Assembly: GCA_965657665.1 (NCBI GenBank)
Contig: CBFHPF010000094.1
Span: forward strand, 1 to 5,530
Length of the DNA stretch: 5,530 nt
Direction: 5' to 3'
From: UBA8337 sp965657665
GTDB lineage: Bacteria > Pseudomonadota > Alphaproteobacteria > RS24
The notes below the pieces were generated by a model. The model did not search any database. It saw only the letters and a program-made list of their open reading frames with translations, and was not told the DNA's origin. Below are positions 1 to 5,530 of this stretch, in pieces. Position 1 is the first letter of the stretch, and each line of letters opens with the position of its first letter. The position numbers were made by a program, and so were the translations under genes.

Positions 1-1118
1 TGTCCAGCCTCGACACCCAAATTAAAGCTGATGAGACCGACCAATAAATTACCGGTTGGCAGACCGATATCTGTCAGCAATCCGGCAAAGCCAAAACCAT
101 GCACCAAGCCAAAAGCACCGGTGGTCACGGGCGCCAATCTTTGCGTGTCTTGCGGCGTGGCAATCACCGCGCCATAGCACAAAATAAACAACATCATGCC
201 AACCCACGCGCCAAGCGGTAGCGCGCTATTGATAAAAATTGCCAGCCCTGAAGTGACGAATAAAAGCCCGGCCATCACCGCACCAAAGCGCGGCATGAGC
301 CCTTTACGGGCCAATATGGTTTCGGCAGCAACCAGCGCAATAGACGCGCCTATCATCGCTTCGACAACCGCGCCATTGGGCACAACCCAACCCAGCGCGG
401 CCAATGCCAAAGTAAGGGAATGGCCGATGGTAAATCCGCTGACCAGCCAAATGGCACGCTTCTTGGTCGTCGCCAAAAGCAGTAAGCAAACCACAAAAGC
501 CAAATGGTCATAGCCGGTCAGAATATGCGTCACGCCAAGCCAGAAATAATTACCGAGCGTTTCGGCAAAGTCATTTTGTTTGGTGAGGCGTCCTTCAGGC
601 CCCGGCTTAACGTGGTGGCGTCGCTGTGTGGCGGTGAATAAAACTTCCGTGCTGTCAGACAGTTTTTCTTCCGCCAGTCCGAGGCGGGCAAAGTGAATAT
701 GAGTGCGCGCCAAATTGAAAAAAGCATGATTATCAATGGTGATAATCGTCTCTTCATCATAGCAACGATATTGCCCGATAACGCGAATATAGCCGCTCCG
801 CGCTTCGCTTGGGATGAAAGGTGTTTGCAATTGGCACGGCGTATTAATTTGCGTCAGGCGCAAATGCGCACTGACATGAGCCGCCAAGGCGCTGCTCAAA
901 TCGGCGGCATTTTCAACCTCCGGCAAAAGCGTCACATCGCGTGCCGGCGAGGTAAAGCTGACAGTCAGTGTGTTTCCGGCCCAATGCCAATCGGAAAAGC
1001 TGAGGCTTTTGCTATGAGCGTGCGCGTTTTGTGAAAATGCCAGCGAGAGAAAAAGTACTGCGGCACTCAGCCATAACACTGCCGGTCGCACGACACTCAT
1101 CATCCCGTTCATCCCCAT
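1..1118 (-). CDS. HupE/UreJ-family multi-pass membrane protein, 3' end outside the window
   Basis: I read 372 codons with no stop; the gene continues past the left edge. The product starts with a signal peptide (hydrophobic stretch about 11-29, then AHA before His35, a plausible signal peptidase I site). A periplasmic domain of about 150 residues follows, with two cysteines (C95, C119) that could form a disulfide. From about residue 190 come six or more hydrophobic segments. The first carries H198-x5-D204-H205, the HX5DH signature of HupE/UreJ nickel/cobalt permeases. Later segments hold GHS (H233), HGFGF (H340) and FNLGVE (E370), typical of the HupE/UreJ_2 subfamily. The role is inferred to be inner-membrane metal handling; the substrate is not shown, and no hydrogenase or urease genes are visible. 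The start overlaps the stop of the upstream isomerase gene as TAATG. An in-frame ATG at 1101-1103 (M6), preceded by GGGGA at 8-base spacing, is a credible alternative and keeps the signal peptide. Confidence 0.85.
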   Translation of the reverse strand, partial: MGMNGMMSVVRPAVLWLSAAVLFLSLAFSQNAHAHSKSLSFSDWHWAGNTLTVSFTSPARDVTLLPEVENAADLSSALAAHVSAHLRLTQINTPCQLQTPFIPSEARSGYIRVIGQYRCYDEETIITIDNHAFFNLARTHIHFARLGLAEEKLSDSTEVLFTATQRRHHVKPGPEGRLTKQNDFAETLGNYFWLGVTHILTGYDHLAFVVCLLLLATTKKRAIWLVSGFTIGHSLTLALAALGWVVPNGAVVEAMIGASIALVAAETILARKGLMPRFGAVMAGLLFVTSGLAIFINSALPLGAWVGMMLFILCYGAVIATPQDTQRLAPVTTGAFGLVHGFGFAGLLTDIGLPTGNLLVGLISFNLGVEAG

Positions 1119-2041
1119 TACTGAGGCGCGTCCTCAGCCAATGAGATATCGGCTCGCTTGCGCAACCAATCGAGATAATCGCGCAAGGCTGCGTCATCGC
1201 GTTCGCGGCGCATCGCGTCCACCAGTTGCGGGCGGATGGCATCAAAGGCTGGTGGTTGGCCCGGCCGGTTGCGGATAATTTGTAGAAAATGCCAACCGGT
1301 CGGTCCGGGCAAAGCATCAGAAATTGCCCCTTGCGGCAGACGCGCCGCCGCTTCGGTTAATTCAGGACCGAGATAATCTGTTAGTTTTGTCGGTGTCAGC
1401 ATCAGGCGCGGCAGAGGCGGCAAAATTTCTATACCATATTGCGCAGCCACCGCGCTAAAGGCTTGGCCTTCGCGCAAGGCGGCGCGAATGACATCGAGAC
1501 GGCGGGTCACCTCATCGGTTGAAGCGGGTGTCTCTTCATCGGCATAGGGGACGAAAATTTGCGCCACTTGCAGCCGACCGGCCGGTGTGAACAGATTGAT
1601 ATTATCGCGGTAAAAGCGACGCAGATTGGCATCATCCAAAGCGTCTGAGCCGTTTTGTGCCAGCACAAATTCGATAACGGCCATAGCGACGGCTTTGCGC
1701 ACCTGCGCGTCACCTTCCAGCAAGCCAATTTCGAGGCCGCGCTGCACCAGCAATTCCTCTTCAATCAGTCGATCAAGCACCAGCTTTTTATCGGCGGCAG
1801 TCGGCGCCTTGGTTTTATCAGCCAAGAGCGCCTGATAGGCACCGGCAAATTCCGTGCGGTCAATATGGCGGTCATTAATCCGGGCAATCGCACCGGCTTC
1901 AGACAGTTGATTGCGGTCATTGGTTTGACTGCTGGCCAGCGCAATAAGCAGCCCTAAAAAGGCCGCTGCCAAAAGCAGCCTTTCGGCGAGCCGGTCATTT
2001 AACCGGTCTGGAGTATTATCGCTGGAACGCTCGGACTTCAT
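1118..2041 (-). CDS. Membrane-anchored parvulin-type (PpiC/SurA-like) peptidyl-prolyl isomerase
   Basis: The 307-residue product has a charged cytoplasmic tail (1-20), one hydrophobic segment (about 21-38) that acts as an anchor or uncleaved signal, and a soluble part expected in the periplasm. Residues 50-150 form a helical region like the SurA/PpiD N-terminal domain (AIARINDRHIDRTEF, then DRLIEEELLVQRGLEIG). Residues about 155-258 resemble a parvulin domain: VAQIFVPYA in place of the usual ARHILV strand, FSAVAAQYG, the LPQGAISDAL segment and GWHFLQI. The middle is diverged: the usual GGDLGW-type loop is replaced by a proline/leucine-rich stretch (205-225), so catalytic activity is uncertain and a pure chaperone role is possible. 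It is the first gene of a two-gene unit with the HupE-like gene, whose ATG overlaps its TAA, so it may help fold that protein's periplasmic domain; this is inference. I see no clear Shine-Dalgarno before the ATG, so the exact start is moderately secure. Confidence 0.85.
   Translation of the reverse strand: MKSERSSDNTPDRLNDRLAERLLLAAAFLGLLIALASSQTNDRNQLSEAGAIARINDRHIDRTEFAGAYQALLADKTKAPTAADKKLVLDRLIEEELLVQRGLEIGLLEGDAQVRKAVAMAVIEFVLAQNGSDALDDANLRRFYRDNINLFTPAGRLQVAQIFVPYADEETPASTDEVTRRLDVIRAALREGQAFSAVAAQYGIEILPPLPRLMLTPTKLTDYLGPELTEAAARLPQGAISDALPGPTGWHFLQIIRNRPGQPPAFDAIRPQLVDAMRRERDDAALRDYLDWLRKRADISLAEDAPQ
1119..1137 (-). promoter_or_regulatory. Hairpin over the ribosome site of the HupE-like gene
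   Basis: Read on the minus strand, CTGAGG-ACGCG-CCTCAG forms a perfect 6-bp stem with a 5-base loop at the end of the isomerase gene. The only Shine-Dalgarno-like sequence for the ATG at 1118, GAGGA (1135 to 1131), lies in the left arm and first loop base, 12 bases before that ATG. No T-run follows, so this is not a terminator. A ribosome finishing the isomerase gene would melt the stem, giving translational coupling. The structure is seen; the role is inferred, and it weakens if the real start is M6 at 1103. Confidence 0.4.
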
Positions 2042-2049
2042 CGCGGCTT

Positions 2050-2077
2050 AATCTAGCGATTATGAATGTTTGTGCAA
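2050..2077 (-). promoter_or_regulatory. Weak candidate promoter for the isomerase/HupE-like unit
   Basis: On the minus strand, TTGCAC (2077 to 2072) and TAGATT (2055 to 2050) are separated by 16 bases and lie just before the ATG at 2041. Matches to the sigma-70 boxes are 3 of 6 and 4 of 6, so this is weak. It is supported mainly by position: the gene is the first of its unit and diverges from pgi. The predicted leader would be very short, which would fit the lack of a visible Shine-Dalgarno sequence. Confidence 0.25.
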
Positions 2078-2102
2078 GAGGCGAGCCGCCAGTTTCACTC
2101 GG

Positions 2103-2131
2103 TTGGTTTCGACAAGACAGGCTGTTACACT
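2103..2131 (+). promoter_or_regulatory. Weak candidate promoter for pgi-mutL
   Basis: TTGGTT (2103-2108) and TACACT (2126-2131) are 17 bases apart, in the divergent intergenic region. Matches to consensus are 3 of 6 and 4 of 6. Transcription would begin near 2138 and give a leader of about 27 bases containing the AGGA ribosome site of pgi. If real, it excludes the longer reading frame that begins at 2066. Confidence 0.3.
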
Positions 2132-2153
2132 ATCGCAACGCCGAATCGTCGAC

Positions 2154-2157
2154 AGGA
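2154..2157 (+). promoter_or_regulatory. Ribosome binding site that fixes the pgi start
   Basis: AGGA lies 7 bases before the ATG at 2165, ideal spacing. The in-frame ATG further upstream at 2066 has no such site, and the 33 residues it would add look unlike any PGI N-terminus. The start at 2165 is therefore preferred. Confidence 0.6.
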
Positions 2158-2164
2158 CAAATTT

Positions 2165-3418
2165 ATGCGCCACAATATTGACCGCGCTCTCACGCCGGAT
2201 ATCACTGCCGGTTTTGAAGCTGTTTGCCAAAAGCTAAACGATGCGCGCGCGCGGCTAATCGATAACCCGCTGCCGCATATGGGCTTGCCTGGGCGCCATG
2301 ATGATGTGGCTGAAATGCAAGCCATGGCCAAAAAATTGGCTGATGGGGCAGAGCGCATTTTGCTGCTGGGCACGGGCGGGTCCAGTTTAGGGGCGCAAGT
2401 GCTGGCGCAAATTAACGGTTGGGGCACGCCGGCCGGTGTTTTCTCGGGCGATTTAAATCTCGTCTTTGTCGACAATTTGGACGCTGATAGTTATGCCCGT
2501 TTGCTGAAAACGCCAATGGCGACAACGCGCATATTCGTTGTGTCAAAATCAGGCGGCACGGCAGAAACGATGATGCAATTGGGCGGTGCTCTATTGGCTT
2601 TGGCCCGCGATGGGCTGAACCCTGCCATGCATATCGCCGCCATTGCCGGCGAAGGCGATAACGCTTTACGCCGCTTGGCCAGCAAGCACGGCTTTGATGT
2701 GCTGAGCCATGATGGCGATATTGGCGGGCGGTTTTCTGTGCTGACCAATGTCGGTTTGCTGCCTGCCATTTGGGCCGGACTGGACCCGATGGCAGTGCGC
2801 GCCGGTGCGGCTGAGGTAATGGCGCAAATCAAGGCCGATGATTTTGCTCCGCTGCAAGGCGCGGCGTTGCAATTGGCGCATATGCAGGCAGGGCGCAATA
2901 TCTCTGTGCTGATGCCCTATGCTGACCGTCTCGACCGGCTGGCTTTTTGGTATCGCCAGCTCTGGGCGGAAAGCCTTGGCAAGCAAGGCCACGGCTCGGT
3001 ACCGGTCAACGCGCTAGGGCCGGTTGACCAGCATAGCCAAGTGCAGCTTTACATGGATGGGCCGGACGATAAGCTTTACACGCTCATCACCGCCAAAACG
3101 ACGGGGCAAGGGCCGTCTGTGCCCGATGATTTTTCAGACGATACCGCGCTGGCGCCTTTGGCCGGTCATACGATGGGCAATTTGGTTGAGGCCGAAGCGC
3201 GCGGCACAATGGATGTGCTGGCCGAGGCGGGGCGTCCGGTGCGCCATATCGCATTGCAGGATATCTCTGCCGAAAGTGTTGGTGCGCTGTTGATGCATTT
3301 TCAAATGGAAACGATTTTTGCCGCTGAGGGCTTGGGCATAAATGCGTTTGATCAACCGGCTGTCGAGGCGGGCAAAATACGCGCCAAGCAATATTTGTCG
3401 GAAATGGTAACGCGCTAA
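2165..3418 (+). CDS. pgi: Glucose-6-phosphate isomerase (short form)
   Basis: This enzyme interconverts glucose 6-phosphate and fructose 6-phosphate in the cytoplasm, linking glycolysis/gluconeogenesis with the Entner-Doudoroff and pentose phosphate routes. The 417-residue product contains both sugar-isomerase (SIS) halves. The first has GTGGSSLG (69-76) and the phosphate-binding loop SKSGGTAET (127-135). The first PGI signature is at 185-201 (DIGGRFSVLTNVGLLPA). The catalytic glutamate is expected at E269 in AESLGK, and the ring-opening histidine at H290 in DQHS. The second signature is FDQPAVEAGK (395-404), with Q397 and K404 matching the conserved Gln and Lys. It is much shorter than the roughly 550-residue E. 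coli enzyme and below the roughly 450 residues of the Bacillus type, but every active-site block is present. These signatures argue against the phosphoglucose/phosphomannose isomerase family. The stop overlaps the mutL start as TAATG. Confidence 0.93.
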   Translation: MRHNIDRALTPDITAGFEAVCQKLNDARARLIDNPLPHMGLPGRHDDVAEMQAMAKKLADGAERILLLGTGGSSLGAQVLAQINGWGTPAGVFSGDLNLVFVDNLDADSYARLLKTPMATTRIFVVSKSGGTAETMMQLGGALLALARDGLNPAMHIAAIAGEGDNALRRLASKHGFDVLSHDGDIGGRFSVLTNVGLLPAIWAGLDPMAVRAGAAEVMAQIKADDFAPLQGAALQLAHMQAGRNISVLMPYADRLDRLAFWYRQLWAESLGKQGHGSVPVNALGPVDQHSQVQLYMDGPDDKLYTLITAKTTGQGPSVPDDFSDDTALAPLAGHTMGNLVEAEARGTMDVLAEAGRPVRHIALQDISAESVGALLMHFQMETIFAAEGLGINAFDQPAVEAGKIRAKQYLSEMVTR

Positions 3419-5277
3419 TGGCTGAAATTCGCCGATTGCCGGAAGCCACGATTAACCGCATTGCCGCCGGTGAGGTGGTTGAGCGTCCGGCCAGTGCGGC
3501 GAAAGAATTGGTCGAAAATGCGATTGATGCCGGTGCGCACCAAATCGATATCAGTCTCGGTGATGGCGGGCGCAGTCTTATTTTGGTGGAAGATGACGGC
3601 ATCGGTATGGATGGCGCATCGCTGGCTCTGGCGGTTGAGCGTCATGCCACGTCAAAACTGCCCGATGGTGATGGCGGCGATAAAATGTTTCGCATTGCAA
3701 GCCTCGGCTTTCGTGGTGAGGCTTTGCCGAGCATTGGCGCGGTGGCGCATTTGTCGATTGTCTCGCGACCGGCGGGGGCGGATATGGCACAAGAAATTCG
3801 TGTCGATGGCGGCAAGGTGCAAGCCGTCAAACCGGCAGCCGGTGGCAGTGGCACACGCATTGAGGTGCGCGATTTATTTTACGCCACTCCGGCGCGGCTG
3901 AAGTTTTTAAAATCAGCGCGGGCTGAAACAACGGCGGTTAGCGATATTATTAAGCGGCTGGCGATGGCGCATCCGCATATCGGTTTTTCGCTCACCAGCG
4001 ACGGGCGGCGCAGTTTTCACTATCCGGCAGAACATGGCGAGGCGGCGCAGCTTAATCGACTGCGCGCTATTTTGGGGCGCGAGTTTGGTGATAATGCCGT
4101 GCCGGTCATGGCCGAACGCGAGGGCATAAAGCTTTATGGCTTTGCCGGTCTGCCGACCTTTAATCACGCCACGGCGCAAAAACAATATCTCGTCGTTAAT
4201 GGACGGCCGGTGCGCGACAAGCTGTTGAACGGCGCAGTGCGGGGCGCGTATCAAGATTTTCTGGCGGGCAATCGTCATCCCGCCTTGGCGCTGTTTTTGG
4301 ATGTGCCGCCCGATTTATTGGATGTGAATGTGCATCCGGCGAAAACCGAAGTGCGGTTTAAAGATGCCGGTCTTATTCGTTCGATGATTGTCGGCGGCCT
4401 GCGCGCCGCTTTGGGGGAGGCTGGTCATCGCGCCTCAACAACGGTGGCGGCGCAAACCCTATCGGCGTTTAAGCCATCTTATTTATCGTCATCCAATCCG
4501 TCTCAGGGGGAATTATCTGCCGCGCAAGCCTTTCAAGCCCCGCTCGAAGGCGGTGCGCCTTTCGGTGACAATATGGGCCATAATACAAGCCAAACGGGCG
4601 GCATGGCAGAAGCCGCTTCGCAATGGCTGTCGACCCCGCAAGCCGGTATGGCTTTGGCGGATGGCCCGCCGCCGCCGGTTGACTTGCCGCTTGGCTTGGC
4701 GCGCGCGCAATTGCACGAAACTTATATTTTGGCACAAACCCATGACGGCTTTGTCATTGTCGACCAGCACGCGGCGCATGAGCGGCTGGTTTATGAGCGC
4801 ATGAAAACGCAAATGGCGGCGCAAGAATTGAAGCGACAAATTTTACTGGTGCCTGAAATTGTCGAATTGGATGAAGCGGCGGCTGAGCTTGTTTTGTCGC
4901 GGGCGGATGAGCTGGTTGAATTGGGTTTTGTGGTGGAAGATTTTGGCCCGTCGCAAGCCGGTGCCAAATCGCTCATGCTGCGCGAAGTGCCCGCCATGTT
5001 GTATGGCGCAGACTGCAAGCAATTATTGAAAGATATGGCGGAAGAAATGCAAATGCTCGGTGCCGGTCTCGCGCTGAAAGAACGACTGGAAGATATTGCC
5101 GGCACGCTGGCCTGCCATACATCAGTGCGCGCCGGTCGGCGGTTGAATGTTGAGGAAATGAACGCGCTGCTGCGCGATATGGAAGCAACGCCAAACTCCG
5201 GCCAATGCAATCACGGTCGCCCGACTTATGTCGAACTGAAACTCAATGATATTGAGCGGCTATTCGGGCGGCGGTAA
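3418..5277 (+). CDS. mutL: DNA mismatch repair protein MutL with endonuclease motifs
   Basis: MutL couples mismatch recognition by MutS to strand removal. The 619-residue product is full length (E. coli 615). The N-terminal GHKL ATPase shows KELVENAIDAGA (catalytic E30, Mg-binding N34), DDGIGM (59-64), ATSK (77-80), the GFRGEAL lid (97-103), GTR (145-147) with DLFYATPARLKFLKS (152-166), and K309 in NVHPAKTEVRF, matching E. coli Lys307. A Gln/Ser/Gly/Pro-rich linker spans about 335-421. The C-terminal dimerisation domain has D449-Q-H-A-x2-E455-x4-E460, the metal-binding nuclease motif, plus ACH (565-567), CNHGRP (597-602) and a terminal FGR (616-618). QILLVP (474-479) fits the QxxLxP sliding-clamp motif. 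It should therefore nick DNA itself rather than rely on MutH. The ATG overlaps the pgi stop, and only a weak GGAA lies 13-14 bases upstream, so translation probably depends on pgi. Confidence 0.97.
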   Translation: MAEIRRLPEATINRIAAGEVVERPASAAKELVENAIDAGAHQIDISLGDGGRSLILVEDDGIGMDGASLALAVERHATSKLPDGDGGDKMFRIASLGFRGEALPSIGAVAHLSIVSRPAGADMAQEIRVDGGKVQAVKPAAGGSGTRIEVRDLFYATPARLKFLKSARAETTAVSDIIKRLAMAHPHIGFSLTSDGRRSFHYPAEHGEAAQLNRLRAILGREFGDNAVPVMAEREGIKLYGFAGLPTFNHATAQKQYLVVNGRPVRDKLLNGAVRGAYQDFLAGNRHPALALFLDVPPDLLDVNVHPAKTEVRFKDAGLIRSMIVGGLRAALGEAGHRASTTVAAQTLSAFKPSYLSSSNPSQGELSAAQAFQAPLEGGAPFGDNMGHNTSQTGGMAEAASQWLSTPQAGMALADGPPPPVDLPLGLARAQLHETYILAQTHDGFVIVDQHAAHERLVYERMKTQMAAQELKRQILLVPEIVELDEAAAELVLSRADELVELGFVVEDFGPSQAGAKSLMLREVPAMLYGADCKQLLKDMAEEMQMLGAGLALKERLEDIAGTLACHTSVRAGRRLNVEEMNALLRDMEATPNSGQCNHGRPTYVELKLNDIERLFGRR

Positions 5278-5292
5278 GGCAACTGAGGCAAT

Positions 5293-5325
5293 AAAAAACC
5301 CCGCCATTTCGCAATGACGGGGTTT
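5293..5325. terminator. Rho-independent terminator between convergent genes
   Basis: AAACCCCG (5296-5303) pairs with CGGGGTTT (5318-5325). After a C-A mismatch the stem continues with CATT/AATG around a TCGC loop, giving 12 base pairs in all. On the minus strand the stem runs into six T residues (complement of 5293-5298), a strong terminator for the acyl-CoA dehydrogenase gene, whose stop is 20 bases away. On the plus strand only three T residues follow, but the hairpin begins 18 bases after the mutL stop and probably ends that transcript too. Confidence 0.88.
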
Positions 5326-5344
5326 GATATTCAGGCTGTAACGC

Positions 5345-5530
5345 TTATGAGCGCGGCACATCCAATGTCTTCAACTCATCTGAACCGGCCTGTGACAGGT
5401 CGGCATATTTTTTCATTTCCAGACGGGCAATGGTGCGGTTGTGCACTTCATCCGGGCCATCGGCCAGACGCAGCGTACGGATACCGGCATACATTTTTGC
5501 CAGACCGAAATCAGTGGTTACACCACCGCC
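5345..5530 (-). CDS. Acyl-CoA dehydrogenase, C-terminal fragment (5' end outside the window)
   Basis: Only the last 61 codons and the TAA are in the window. The fragment reads TTDFGLAKMYAGIRTLRLAD, then GPDEVHNRTIARLEMKKY, then a polar tail ending in LDVPRS. RLADGPDEVHNRTIARLE is the conserved C-terminal block of FAD-dependent acyl-CoA dehydrogenases of the FadE-like/ACAD10-11-like kind, near the FAD and subunit interface. These enzymes introduce the 2,3 double bond in acyl-CoA thioesters. Substrate chain length cannot be told from this piece, and the catalytic base is outside the window. The gene converges on mutL and ends at the terminator just beyond its stop. Confidence 0.88.
   Translation of the reverse strand, partial: GGGVTTDFGLAKMYAGIRTLRLADGPDEVHNRTIARLEMKKYADLSQAGSDELKTLDVPRS

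Noticed and set aside
196..513. 105-codon plus-strand reading frame
   Set aside because: It is antisense to the HupE-like gene, whose membrane segments and motifs are clear in the other strand.
1991..2006. CCGGT/ACCGG inverted repeat near the isomerase start
   Set aside because: The stem is only 5 bp with a 6-base loop, inside the coding region, and is explained by the repeated DRL codons; too weak for an operator call.
2066..2164. 33-residue N-terminal extension of pgi from the ATG at 2066
   Set aside because: It has no ribosome site and no resemblance to PGI, and it covers the intergenic region and candidate promoter; the ATG at 2165 has a well-spaced AGGA.
3087..3602. 171-codon minus-strand reading frame across the pgi/mutL junction
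   Set aside because: It lies opposite two well-recognised genes, has low-complexity Ser/Pro/Arg-rich composition and no recognisable domain; it is a shadow of codon bias.
4388..4804. 138-codon plus-strand frame inside mutL
   Set aside because: It is a frame-shifted shadow of mutL, rich in Arg/Trp, with no start signal; mutL is intact through this stretch.
1..5530. Search for tRNA, rRNA, CRISPR arrays, insertion sequences, phage or defence genes
   Set aside because: No repeat array, cloverleaf, transposase or terminal inverted repeat was found; nearly all bases are used by five housekeeping-type genes.

Overview
The window looks like ordinary chromosome from an alphaproteobacterium. The main reason is the MutL C-terminus: its 'NSGQCNHGRPTYVELKL...IERLFGR' ending is the form I know from alphaproteobacterial MutL, and it carries the endonuclease motifs of organisms without Dam-directed repair. 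The species cannot be read from the sequence, and I see no sign of recent transfer, insertion sequences, phage, CRISPR or RNA genes.

There are three transcription blocks. (1) Positions 1 to 2041, minus strand: a membrane-anchored, parvulin-like peptidyl-prolyl isomerase, followed by a HupE/UreJ-type membrane protein that runs off the left edge. The two genes overlap by one base (TAATG), so they form a tight two-gene unit. (2) Positions 2165 to 5277, plus strand: a short glucose-6-phosphate isomerase (pgi), followed by mutL, again joined by a TAATG overlap. These two blocks diverge from a 123-base intergenic region (2042 to 2164) that holds weak candidate promoters for both sides. (3) Positions 5345 to 5530, minus strand: the C-terminal 61 codons of an acyl-CoA dehydrogenase, converging on mutL. 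A strong rho-independent hairpin lies between them and should serve both genes.

Functionally, block 1 is envelope biology: a probable periplasmic foldase with a multi-pass protein of a family linked to nickel or cobalt transport. Block 2 pairs central carbon metabolism with DNA mismatch repair; the pairing has no obvious functional logic, but translation of the two looks coupled. Block 3 is fatty-acid or related acyl-CoA oxidation. Coding density is very high and there is no gene-free stretch over 300 bases.

I found no convincing undescribed system. The observations most worth checking are the parvulin/HupE-like pair with its hairpin-covered ribosome site, the shortened PGI, and a strong excess of the hexamer GCCGGT across the window.
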